DNA of 39,525 nt from Prevotella sp. MGM1 (GCF_002933775.1 NZ_BEWV01000205.1:1-39525); one strand, 5' to 3'. Shown: positions 33,201 through 38,837, counted from the first letter of the stretch. The notes: generated from the letters alone by a model not told the origin. A program made the numbers and translations.

Positions 33201-34443
33201 CATCAAGTCTGTGTCCGGCGGATATATGTCCGGGCGGAAGATAATGACCGGGAAGGAAACCTTGTCCGTCTCTTACAGTACGGATTCAAGCTATTCCGTA
33301 TGCCGTGTGGATGTATCCGGCCACCGCCGTGTCCGTTTTCCTTCTGTACCCGGAACCAATATGATAGGAGCCATATTCACGGATACCTCCGGCTGTATCC
33401 TTCAGTCCGTTGTGGTCGAACCATTGAACTGCCGTTTTGAGGCCGGGATGTATCTGATAGCCGATATTCCGACCGGTGCGTCAGAACTTCATTTCACCAT
33501 ATTGAATACGGCTGAATTCGACAAGGTGGTGCTGAGTAATAGCGACAAGATAGAGGATATGGAACCGGACTGGGTGGCTAATGACGAACACCTGTGCGCC
33601 GTGGTCGGCAGCAGTATAGTCGGCAGCAAATTACGGTCTTGCATAACAGGCGGCACGACTGCGTCCAACATGGGCTGGAGTGATTTTCACTATTACTCGG
33701 TACAGCGTGGTATGCAGCAGATAGACGCTTTGATGCACTCACGTATAGCCAACCTTTCTTATGCCAAGTATGGCCGTCGTGACATGCAGGAGCAATGCGG
33801 CGCAGGCTCGCATACGAATAACCGGACAACTGGTGGCACGGCAAGCCGTGGCATGATCGATACTATCGGTTATGAAGAAGCCCGTTCCATCAAGGAAAAT
33901 ATCACGAACTCGATGGTTGACGGACAGGTGCATCAGTATGCCTGGTACAAGTCAAAGGATGAGTATGGACAGGAAACCGTGGTTCAGGTAAACAATATCT
34001 GCTGTCTTGGCTACGAGGATATTTACGGTCATAAATATGACATGATGGACGGTGTGGATGTTCCTAATACGAGTGGCAACGCTGGCAAATGGCGCATCTG
34101 GATGCCGGATGGCAGCATAAGGTGGGTAAAAGGCAAGACGACAAATGACCAATGGATAACAGCTGTGGCACATGGCAAGCACATGGATGTAATTCCTGTA
34201 GGTAGCATGAATGGTTCGTCAAGTACATACTATTGTGACAAGTATTGGTATAGTGGCTCCGCAGGCCGTGTGGTCCATCGCGGGTGCAACTTTGCGCATG
34301 CGCTTGGCGGTGTGTCGGATGCGAATGCGAATTACGATGCTTCGCATGCGAGTTCGCATGTCGGCTCGCGTCTGGCCTTCCGCGGCAAAATCGTCCGGGC
34401 GGAAAGCGTGGAGGCGTATAAAGCGTTGGTCGAGGTCGCGTAA
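27217..34443 (+). CDS. Giant tail receptor-binding protein, DGR target
   Basis: The 2408-residue protein is the likely adhesin. In order: an N-terminal attachment domain; a coiled coil (about 112-225); a Gly-rich linker (near 502); Ig-like repeats (about 510-790); a concanavalin/LamG-like domain (about 825-1045); a region resembling CotH-type proteins ('RIQGTSSTKYPSKNIRIYF', about 1123 to 1560); a leucine-rich-repeat-like stretch (about 1610-1850); and a C-terminal C-type-lectin-like domain (about 2110-2408) ending in the variable repeat (residues about 2350-2386). There is no signal peptide. It follows the baseplate genes and has the right position for a fibre. Domain calls are by eye; the VR location is firm because it matches TR. 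Confidence 0.88.
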   Translation: MKSIYELQQIANRLRAVTEADSISPEDTFGLQSDVLAYIADMEQSADGLGIRKVYKTKAAMEADTDPVGTNGKALRYGQLVSVYDTDNATSPENGNIYAWQKPGWRLMGNMGSIYELKEKIEEESEARKNADDTLSNKIGDLTKHVNDTTGTLQGNIDIEETSRNNADKILEKNIEKERAERVSACEELQDSISEEAKSRESADTALGKRIDEENADREMMYGVVNTKCNLALSGAIARFDGIVDDAEMKLQSIAGTDGRVLYVRSKKVFGYSGGGMVAGLISGGTIPSLYNNWSTADLYMSKERTELLKDKLYLLGGTAYIWDEDKEELAEFSGGGSGSGFYNVTGEQPPAIGYYTKETAIAALADADIKDADKPGMILTFEKSAGEWEDYRFISNDINNFLIPASWEEYGGGKIKSVTLNGKTINPDSDGNVALVIDQIQVDESLDAESTNPVQNAAVAQKMNEISDAAVGGVEVIPDGDKNTLNILNKQGGIIASAEFTGGGGGGSTASRIILTAALDKAQVKEGGTAELTYSYSHVNSEGDATGIKADITITVSRGTTTTYQQTLKGISAGTYTLDISDYLLVGTTDVYVRAEATTEDGTKQTKQAYTSINVITLSLTSAYNLASTIADGGYKDTDTIEIPFTITGSGTKDVSMYLDGADIPVSQTINKSGTVNGSFSISGSSLSAGRHTVQLVAERNGLKSDSIYIDILKAGLNVPFVGIKYTDTSGTIQTANHLMPTIHAAQYEQMSFNFIAYDPDGTPAQVEVYLNGKQASTINAPRSMQTYTNRFASQGTNTLMLKVGKTEYTVSIDVSESSLDISEATYGLLAKFDAAGRSNTEGDPAKWESNGIKTTFEGFDWSSNGWTGESLRLTNGAKATIGYKPFATDVKSTGLTIEMTIKVSNVMNRAASVVSCINNGKGLLITAENASFKTGQTVDYTNEDDELVTREIKLGTNYVSDKWIKIALVISTRDENRLMHIYVDGNRTGADIYDSSFNFAQDVPQDIVIDSSEADVEVRNIRIYSRAISDDEELENRIVDADTSGGMIELYEENDILGDTGGVDIDKIRAKGKGVLRIVRPNKLDDVYAENNKKTDFKADIYFYSPFGKEYDFVLTDCNIRIQGTSSTKYPSKNIRIYFNKGGENLTLSVNGVADPLGKNKYRMRPGAVPMNLFTMKSDYSDSSMSMNTGGAKLFNDILKELGLLTPPQREQFQLTGNLNAVSVRSSIDGFPIDIFCAETVDGESEYYGQYNFNNEKSKSEDLFGMTGVEGFTPAMPMTFEMLNNGAKMCLFQSASDAEIPGIFDEGMETNYPDDVKWAGLTEAQQNAVTRLFAWIRACVPAGASSNDISSFVSQKFKDEIDQYFDKDFILTYYLWTDYYLAVDQRAKNMMLRTWDGLKWYITYYDGDTQMGKRNDCFLVYTYTTDRDTYDAEASKYAFEGRESWLWNLVLANLGDDLRRCAANLRAVMTNERVLEMFNTEQAGNWSDRAFNKSGEIKYIRPAVQQMYGKVWPYIYALQGSNAAHREYFIRNRFALLDAKYGTSNFTSDNVDLYMSRSASDAADVVKITANEVYAFGYGTNNSPNIANTGIVQEDETASLDVSGAYTVNDPLRLYGASRMKVLDMTGAADHLKNGFDLGKCGVLRELNMESKGKGSTGWWLVLNACKSLQKINLRNQAQAKTGSSTSKELDFSNQTKLEYLDARGVQVESVNFAHGAPLAEAYLPDTLTTLKLEYLSVLNSEGLSIGNYTNISTFVFSGCPGLDWQTLISKCANVQHVRVTGIDMEGDGTLLEQYMETGGVDAGGNYTDTCAFVGTYRLTRYMDEDTYAAYRKHYPELNIIQPEYTMIEFDDNAADDANVSNLDNLTGYKYGNAYVPNGHISAILKQRHRSLAKVTKKATTRNVNMANVDTVVNNQDGEMTYYPLDDTAGDRYADGSAAKLDGTEGDWMMFEPFFWSKGINDYLKEKHYSCYCSNDRDHEPVRPSVDIVTLDDIKSVSGGYMSGRKIMTGKETLSVSYSTDSSYSVCRVDVSGHRRVRFPSVPGTNMIGAIFTDTSGCILQSVVVEPLNCRFEAGMYLIADIPTGASELHFTILNTAEFDKVVLSNSDKIEDMEPDWVANDEHLCAVVGSSIVGSKLRSCITGGTTASNMGWSDFHYYSVQRGMQQIDALMHSRIANLSYAKYGRRDMQEQCGAGSHTNNRTTGGTASRGMIDTIGYEEARSIKENITNSMVDGQVHQYAWYKSKDEYGQETVVQVNNICCLGYEDIYGHKYDMMDGVDVPNTSGNAGKWRIWMPDGSIRWVKGKTTNDQWITAVAHGKHMDVIPVGSMNGSSSTYYCDKYWYSGSAGRVVHRGCNFAHALGGVSDANANYDASHASSHVGSRLAFRGKIVRAESVEAYKALVEVA
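34263..34375 (+). repeat. DGR variable repeat (VR)
   Basis: 113 bp inside the 3' end of the giant gene, aligned without gaps to the template repeat at 34723-34835. Twelve positions differ; eleven are adenines in TR replaced by G, T or C here, and one is T to C. The changes alter Tyr, Asn and Thr codons to His, Cys, Phe, Leu, Asp, Tyr and Ser in the lectin-like fold. The last 18 bp, GC-rich and unchanged, are the likely initiation site of mutagenic homology. Confidence 0.95.
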
Positions 34444-34506
34444 GCGCAAAGCGTCAAAGCGGGAGCGAAGCGACAAAACGAAAACATTATTGTGCCGCTT
34501 CTCCTC

Positions 34507-34533
34507 CCGGTTCAAAAACCGGCGTAAGCCGGT
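34507..34533 (+). promoter_or_regulatory. Overlapping hairpins downstream of VR
   Basis: Two mutually exclusive hairpins: CCGGTT-CAAA-AACCGG (34507-34522) and ACCGGC-GTAA-GCCGGT (34518-34533). DGRs of the Bordetella phage type need a hairpin or cruciform downstream of VR for efficient target recognition. These lie about 130-160 bp behind VR; they may serve that role or end the giant gene's transcript. Confidence 0.5.
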
Positions 34534-34561
34534 CGAAAATAATTTTATAAAATAAATGTAT

Positions 34562-34657
34562 ATGAAAAAGAGAGTATTTGATTTTCTGAAATGCAGTAAC
34601 CGTTGGAAACATCTTGCCGGCGGTTACTTTTCTGCGGCTTTGTTGTCGTTAGTATGA
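34562..34657 (+). pseudogene. Relic of a small membrane protein gene (31 codons)
   Basis: The frame encodes MKKRVFDFLKCSNRWKHLAGG followed by ten more residues and a stop. I recall the segment 'LKCSNRWKHLAGG' as the start of a phage membrane protein of about 80 residues in Bacteroides phages. Here the second half is missing and the promoter and TR of the DGR follow within 70 bp. It looks like a gene cut short by DGR arrival or rearrangement. A still-functional short peptide cannot be excluded. Confidence 0.5.
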
Positions 34658-34687
34658 CAGTCGGCAAAGATTTAGCGTAAAAGTAAG

Positions 34688-34695
34688 TACCTTTG
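34688..34695 (+). promoter_or_regulatory. Promoter -7 element for the TR/RT transcript
   Basis: TACCTTTG, a full -7 match; the -33 box is not clear. The predicted start (about 34702) lies 21 bp before TR, so this promoter would make the template RNA and the reverse transcriptase mRNA apart from the late tail transcript, perhaps also in the lysogen. Confidence 0.6.
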
Positions 34696-34701
34696 TAGCC
34701 C

Positions 34702-35037
34702 AAAAAGGTGGAGTTTCCCAGTAGGCCGTGTGGTCTATCGCGGGTACAACAATGCGCATGCGAATGGCGGTGTGTCGAATGCGAATGCGAATAACGATGC
34801 TTCGAATGCGAATACGAATGTCGGCTCGCGTCTGGTAATCAAACAATCGGCGTACAGTACAGGGGACGTGTCCCCAATGCGGTGCCGAGGGAGGCAAGCC
34901 TCAGCAACAGCATCTTGATGGGTGGAAAGCTGAAAAATCACGTGTCGGGTGGAGTTTGGTAGGCCGGTAACGGTTCGAAGAAGTCAGACCCGGAGGAAGG
35001 AAGGCCTTAACCTTCCATAAAACAAAAACAGAATCCT
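34702..35037 (+). ncRNA. DGR template RNA: TR plus structured spacer
   Basis: From the predicted start to the RT ATG there is no protein-coding gene. TR (34723-34835) is followed by a 202-nt spacer with hairpins at 34862-34875 (GGGGA-CGTG-TCCCC), 34891-34902 (GAGG-CAAG-CCTC) and 34999-35016 (GGAAGG/CCTTCC). DGR reverse transcriptases use an RNA of TR plus spacer as template and primer. The boundaries are inferred. Confidence 0.65.
34723..34835 (+). repeat. DGR template repeat (TR)
   Basis: 113 bp, 460 bp downstream of VR and in the same orientation. It is rich in AAT, AAC and AAT-like codons at the positions that vary in VR, the usual design for adenine mutagenesis. It is followed by non-matching sequence from 34836. 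It lies between copies of GGTGGAGTTT...GTAGGCCG (34707-34728 and 34948-34966). Confidence 0.95.
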
Positions 35038-36339
35038 ATGCGCAGAGAAGGACATATCATGGAGGAGATTATCGAATACCACAACATGGCTGAGGCATTC
35101 GATACCGTCCTGCGTGGAACCAAACGCAAAAGGTCGAGGCAAGGCCGCTATCTGCTTGAGCATAGGGAAGAGGTCATTGCGGAACTTACAGCCTCGTTGG
35201 CCGACGGCTCTTTCCAACTTGGTGGGTATTATGAGAGGGACATCGAGGAATACGGCAAGAAACGCAGGCTCCAGATACTCTCCATGAAAGACCGTATCGC
35301 GGTGTTTGCCGTGATGAACGTTGTGGACCATCATCTACAGAGACGGTACATCCGGACAACCGGGGCGAGTATCAAGAGGCGTGGTACACACGATTTGATG
35401 AAGTGCATACGCACGGACATACAAAGCGATCAGGAAGGTACGCTGTATGCCTACAAGTTCGATATCAGACGGTTCTATGACAATGTGCGCCAAGACTTCG
35501 TCATGTGGTGTTTTCGCAGGGTATTCAAGGACGAAAAACTGTTGACGATACTTGGCGGATTCGTCACCATGCTTCCGGATGGTATCAGCTTCGGGCTGCG
35601 AAGTTCTCAAGGGGCGGGCAACCTGCTCCTGTCTATATTTTTAGACCATTATTTGAAAGACAAGTACGGTGTCCGTCATTACTACCGCTATTGCGATGAC
35701 GGCCTTGTACTGGGTAAAACGAAAGCGGAACTATGGGTGATTCGTGACATCATCCACGGGCAGATGGAAATGATAGACCTGGAGGTAAAGCCCAATGAAA
35801 GGGTGTTCCCCATAGAGGAAGGCATCGACTTCCTCGGCTATGTCATCCATCCTGATTATGTCGGACTGCGCAAGCGCATCAAGCAGAAGTTCGCCCGGAA
35901 GATGCACGAGGTAAAATCGAGAAGAAGGCGGCGTGAACTGATAGTGTCCTTTTATGGCATGACGAAACACGCCGACTGTAACAAGTTGTTTAATAAATTA
36001 ACAGGCAAAAAAATGAAAAGTTTTAAAGAGCTTAATGTCGTTTATCGACCAGAAGATGGCGAAGTATACTTCCCTGGTCCGAGGGTAAGTGTACGTGATT
36101 TGGTAAATGTTCCCATTACAGTTTATGATTGTACTTTTACTGCAAAAACACAGTATGGTGCGGAACGTTGTGTCGTTGCTGTCATAGTAAATGGTGAAAA
36201 GCAGAAATTTATTACAGACAGCAAGGAAATGAAGAATATTCTCCAACAAATAAAAGAGATAGAGGACGGTTTTCCTTTTGAGACGACTATAAAATCAGAG
36301 TCTTTTGACAAAGGAAAGTTTAAATATATGTTCACATGA
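35038..36339 (+). CDS. DGR reverse transcriptase with extra C-terminal domain
   Basis: The 433-residue reverse transcriptase copies TR RNA with errors at adenines. RT motifs run in order: 'YKFDIRRFYDNV' (Asp142, motif A), 'GLRSSQGAGN' (SQ at 190-191, typical of DGR and group II-like RTs), 'YRYCDDGLVLG' (catalytic YCDD at 218-221), and 'EGIDFLGYVIHP' (about 261-272). The thumb ends near residue 315. Residues about 326-433 form an extra domain starting at an internal Met (326), in clearly AT-richer DNA, with a compact beta-rich pattern ('VPITVYDCTFTAKTQYGAER'). A separate Avd gene is not visible nearby. The gene overlaps the next by 4 bp. Confidence 0.95.
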   Translation: MRREGHIMEEIIEYHNMAEAFDTVLRGTKRKRSRQGRYLLEHREEVIAELTASLADGSFQLGGYYERDIEEYGKKRRLQILSMKDRIAVFAVMNVVDHHLQRRYIRTTGASIKRRGTHDLMKCIRTDIQSDQEGTLYAYKFDIRRFYDNVRQDFVMWCFRRVFKDEKLLTILGGFVTMLPDGISFGLRSSQGAGNLLLSIFLDHYLKDKYGVRHYYRYCDDGLVLGKTKAELWVIRDIIHGQMEMIDLEVKPNERVFPIEEGIDFLGYVIHPDYVGLRKRIKQKFARKMHEVKSRRRRRELIVSFYGMTKHADCNKLFNKLTGKKMKSFKELNVVYRPEDGEVYFPGPRVSVRDLVNVPITVYDCTFTAKTQYGAERCVVAVIVNGEKQKFITDSKEMKNILQQIKEIEDGFPFETTIKSESFDKGKFKYMFT

Positions 36340-36821
36340 AAAGAGTTGAAGGAAGTGCAGGAATAAAACTGCTTGAATGCACCAACCCGGTAAAAGGCAA
36401 GTGGCGCATCCGCTGGGATGTGCAGCCGGGAGAGCACAGAAACGCCTCGTACATGGAAGAGGAGTTCGGACACAAGCCGGAAGATGAGGAAATACGTTCC
36501 ACGGTCATGGCGTGGTACAACAAACAGACTGATACTGCCATTCTCTCCGGTTTCAGTTATAGGGATATTCCGGTATGGCTGTCAAGTGAAAACCAGTTCA
36601 ATTACAAGTCTGCCTACGACCTCGCCGTACAGACAGGAGGCGGCACGTTACCCGTGACATTCAAGTTCGGGACGGATACGGAACCACGCTACCATACGTT
36701 TGAAACGTTGGAGGAACTGACAGACTTCTATACCAAAGCCATGAAGCACATCCAGAACACACTGGCCGACGGGTGGAAGAAAAAGGACGCTTTCGACTTG
36801 AAGGAATACCAGGTTGAATAA
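36336..36821 (+). CDS. DUF4376-like protein, possible fibre chaperone
   Basis: The 161-residue protein ends with the pattern 'ILSGFSYRDIPVWLSSENQF...NYKSAYDLAVQTG' (about 68-97) and 'HTFETLEELTDFYTKAMKHI' (about 122-141), which I recognise as DUF4376-like, found downstream of phage tail fibre genes. It could help fold or attach the fibre or be a minor fibre component. It is the last gene of the rightward late region, overlapping the RT by 4 bp, and is followed by a strong terminator. It does not resemble Avd. Confidence 0.7.
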   Translation: MKRVEGSAGIKLLECTNPVKGKWRIRWDVQPGEHRNASYMEEEFGHKPEDEEIRSTVMAWYNKQTDTAILSGFSYRDIPVWLSSENQFNYKSAYDLAVQTGGGTLPVTFKFGTDTEPRYHTFETLEELTDFYTKAMKHIQNTLADGWKKKDAFDLKEYQVE

Positions 36822-36849
36822 CTGAAAGAATCCCGTTCGGGGGAGGGAT

Positions 36850-36998
36850 AGAAAAAGCCCCCGGCCTGTTAAATAGTCGTCTCACTTACTATTAAACACA
36901 CGTTACCATCAGTAGGCACGACCGGGGGCGTATACCCTCGTTCGCCTGCTGATGGCTTTTTTATGTGTTTGCGCAATTGCGCGTATAATAAGTGAGAC
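36850..36998 (-). ncRNA. Candidate minus-strand structured small RNA
   Basis: A minus-strand -7 box (TACTTTTG, 37003-37010) would start RNA near 36997, exactly at the 5' arm of a long interrupted hairpin: GTCTCACTTA/TAAGTGAGAC (36878-36887 with 36990-36999), AAACACA/TGTGTTT, and a 12-bp inner stem (36906-36917 with 36944-36955). Downstream, CCGGGGGC followed by T5 (36857-36864 and below) can pair with GCCCCCGG in the apical loop (36922-36929) to form a terminator, competing with the long hairpin. Size about 145 nt. No -33 TTTG is seen. The same bases serve as the plus-strand terminator, so this may be only that. Confidence 0.45.
36906..36962 (+). terminator. Intrinsic terminator of the rightward late region
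   Basis: Twelve-bp stem (36906-36917 with 36944-36955, one G-T pair) followed by CTTTTTT (36956-36962). It lies about 85 bp behind the DUF4376-like gene and closes the late plus-strand transcription unit. Confidence 0.8.
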
Positions 36999-37002
36999 GA
37001 TG

Positions 37003-37010
37003 CAAAAGTA
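37003..37010 (-). promoter_or_regulatory. Minus-strand -7 promoter element
   Basis: Reads TACTTTTG on the minus strand, a TAnnTTTG match. The transcript would start at the 5' arm of the hairpin described for 36850-36998. It shares TTTTGCATC with the rightward late promoter. Confidence 0.45.
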
Positions 37011-37026
37011 CAAAAAATAGTTGGGA

Positions 37027-37269
37027 ATGAAGATAATTGAGATACTGAAATTTAACAGGGAGCTATTAAAACGGTTGCAGACAGCCGGGATAAGGCTTGA
37101 AGATACAAGATACATAGACTTGTATGTCGAATATAAAGACATGCTGGATAGGGGAGAGAAGGTGTCATATACCGTAGCCTTGCTTGCGGATAAATACTCC
37201 GTGAGTGAACGTAAGGTGTATAGCCTGATAAAGCGTTTCCAAAGCGACTGCAAACAGGTTGCAGTGTGA
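37027..37269 (+). CDS. Small HTH protein, possible regulator (80 aa)
   Basis: The 80-residue protein has a C-terminal helix-turn-helix pattern (about residues 46-72, 'YTVALLADKYSVSERKVYSL') after a basic N-terminal helix. Start ATG at 37027 was chosen over a TTG six bases earlier. No promoter is seen directly in front on the plus strand; the -7 element there points the other way. It precedes the methylase and the ThyA-like gene and may regulate them, as Com regulates mom translation in Mu, or it may be a second candidate for late activator. AT-rich composition suggests it belongs to an acquired right-end module. Confidence 0.7.
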   Translation: MKIIEILKFNRELLKRLQTAGIRLEDTRYIDLYVEYKDMLDRGEKVSYTVALLADKYSVSERKVYSLIKRFQSDCKQVAV

Positions 37270-37336
37270 TTTATTGTATTCTTTCTTTGCTCTGTTTGAA
37301 AAATCAGAACTTTGCCGGGAGAAAATAAAAACAGAA

Positions 37337-38170
37337 ATGAGAAAGCAGTATTTATCAGCACCGTTGCCCTTCGTGGGGCAGAAGCGGATGTTCGCAAAGG
37401 AGTTTATCAAAGTATTGGAACAATATCCAGACGGAACAACATTTGTTGATTTGTTCGGTGGTTCCGGCCTATTGTCACATATCACCAAGTGCCGGAAGCC
37501 AAACTCAACCGTAGTGTATAATGATTTTGACAACTACCGTAAGAGGTTGGAATCCGTGCCACAGACAAATGCTTTGTTGGCGGAACTCCGGCAGATAGTG
37601 TCAGGTGTTCCACGCCATAAGCCTATTACGGGAGAAAAAAGAGACAAAGTCTTTGCTTGTATACAAAAATATGAGCAGCGTTATGGATATGTGGATTTTA
37701 TCACCCTCTCATCGTCCATTCTGTTTTCTATGAAGTACAAGTTGAGCATTGAGGATATGCGTAAAGAAACGCTGTATAACAATGTAAGGACAGCGGACTA
37801 TCAGCCGGCGACGGATTATCTGGATGGATTGACCATCGTGTCTGAAGATTATAAGAAGGTGTTTGATAGATATAAGGATGTGCCGGGTGTCGTGTTCCTT
37901 GTAGACCCTCCATATTTAAGCACGGAAGTCGGTACATACAATATGTGTTGGAAGTTGTCCGATTACCTTGATGTGTTGACTGTTCTTGCCGGACACGACT
38001 TCGTATATTTCACTTCCAACAAGTCTTCCATACTGGAATTGTGTGATTGGATAGGCAGGAATAAACTGACAGGAAACCCCTTTGAGCGGTGTACGAAAGT
38101 CGAGTTTAACGCTCACATGAACTATAATTCCTCATACACGGATATGATGTTGTACAAGAAGGCCGTTTAA
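37337..38170 (+). CDS. Dam-like N6-adenine DNA methyltransferase (D12 class)
   Basis: The 277-residue enzyme matches D12-class adenine methylases: SAM-binding 'FVDLFGGSG' (about 36-44) after 'PFVGQKRMFAKEF', and the catalytic DPPY motif (about 190-193, 'LVDPPYLSTE'). 'YNDFDN' (about 61-66) is the acidic-loop part. The target recognition region lies between. The likely target is an adenine in a short site such as GATC, but this cannot be read from the sequence. ATG 37337 was preferred over an upstream in-frame start that would add a hydrophobic stretch. It could protect phage DNA from host restriction. Confidence 0.9.
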   Translation: MRKQYLSAPLPFVGQKRMFAKEFIKVLEQYPDGTTFVDLFGGSGLLSHITKCRKPNSTVVYNDFDNYRKRLESVPQTNALLAELRQIVSGVPRHKPITGEKRDKVFACIQKYEQRYGYVDFITLSSSILFSMKYKLSIEDMRKETLYNNVRTADYQPATDYLDGLTIVSEDYKKVFDRYKDVPGVVFLVDPPYLSTEVGTYNMCWKLSDYLDVLTVLAGHDFVYFTSNKSSILELCDWIGRNKLTGNPFERCTKVEFNAHMNYNSSYTDMMLYKKAV

Positions 38171-38192
38171 GTATCATTTGAAAAGCGTTTGA

Positions 38193-38834
38193 ATGATGAA
38201 TAAATACCATGTAATACTTGACAGGATATTGCGTGAAGGCAAGACACAGACCAACAAGAAAGGCAACATAAAATATCTCCTGAATGAACGCTTGACTCTG
38301 TTCCCGGCAGATTTGCTTGACATATTTGAGAACCATGGGATAGCACGTAAAAAACTAAAGTGTGAGTTGCGGCTGTTTATGCAAGGGGAACGGAACGTGG
38401 AACGGTATCGCGATGTAGGGATAAACTGGTGGGACTATTGCGGAGCTGTATTGGTAAACAGTTATCCTACATATTTTGAAAAATTGCCTCCGCTGATTTC
38501 AAAGATAAACCGGGAAAAGCGGAACAGTAAGAATTATGTGCTTTTCCTCGGTGAAACCAACGCAGAAACGAACCAGGCTCCATGTCTCAGCCTCGTACAG
38601 TTCCAGATAGATGACGGTGAACTGGTTGTTTCCGCATATCAGCGAAGCAGTGATGCGAATTTGGGATTGCCATCAGACATATATCATTTGTATTTGATGT
38701 CCCGACAGATTGATTTGCCTTTGAAATCAATAACTCTAAACCTTGGAAATGTCCATGTCTATGAAAATAACATAGAAAGGACGGAAAGGCTGTTGGAGGG
38801 CGATGAGAATGTCAAATTCGATTTGAATGTATGA
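38193..38834 (+). CDS. ThyA-family enzyme, probable dCMP-specific
   Basis: The 213-residue protein belongs to the thymidylate synthase/dCMP hydroxymethylase family. The catalytic cysteine is in 'QAPCLSLVQF' (Cys131), the phosphate-binding part is 'YQRSSDANLGLPSDI' (about 149-163), and 'GNVHVYENN' (about 185-193) is the nucleoside-binding end. In thymidylate synthases the residue after GLPF is Asn; here the equivalent is Asp162 (GLPSDI), as in dCMP hydroxymethylases, so dCMP is the likely substrate. The usual N-terminal Arg loop is reduced and the protein is shorter than the usual 240-265 residues. With the methylase this forms a nucleotide/DNA modification module. The start is 38193, or 38196. 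Confidence 0.8.
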   Translation: MMNKYHVILDRILREGKTQTNKKGNIKYLLNERLTLFPADLLDIFENHGIARKKLKCELRLFMQGERNVERYRDVGINWWDYCGAVLVNSYPTYFEKLPPLISKINREKRNSKNYVLFLGETNAETNQAPCLSLVQFQIDDGELVVSAYQRSSDANLGLPSDIYHLYLMSRQIDLPLKSITLNLGNVHVYENNIERTERLLEGDENVKFDLNV

Positions 38835-38837
38835 TAT

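Noticed and set aside
34730..34918. A 62-codon open frame across TR as a possible avd gene
   Set aside because: It is the template repeat read in the VR frame plus spacer; it has no Avd-like helical pattern.
36336..36821. The gene behind the RT as Avd
   Set aside because: Its C-terminal pattern is DUF4376-like; Avd proteins are short basic four-helix bundles.
36850..36998. 6S RNA as identity of the structured minus-strand RNA
   Set aside because: The fold is rod-like, but no central open-promoter-like bubble or 6S sequence signature is recognised.
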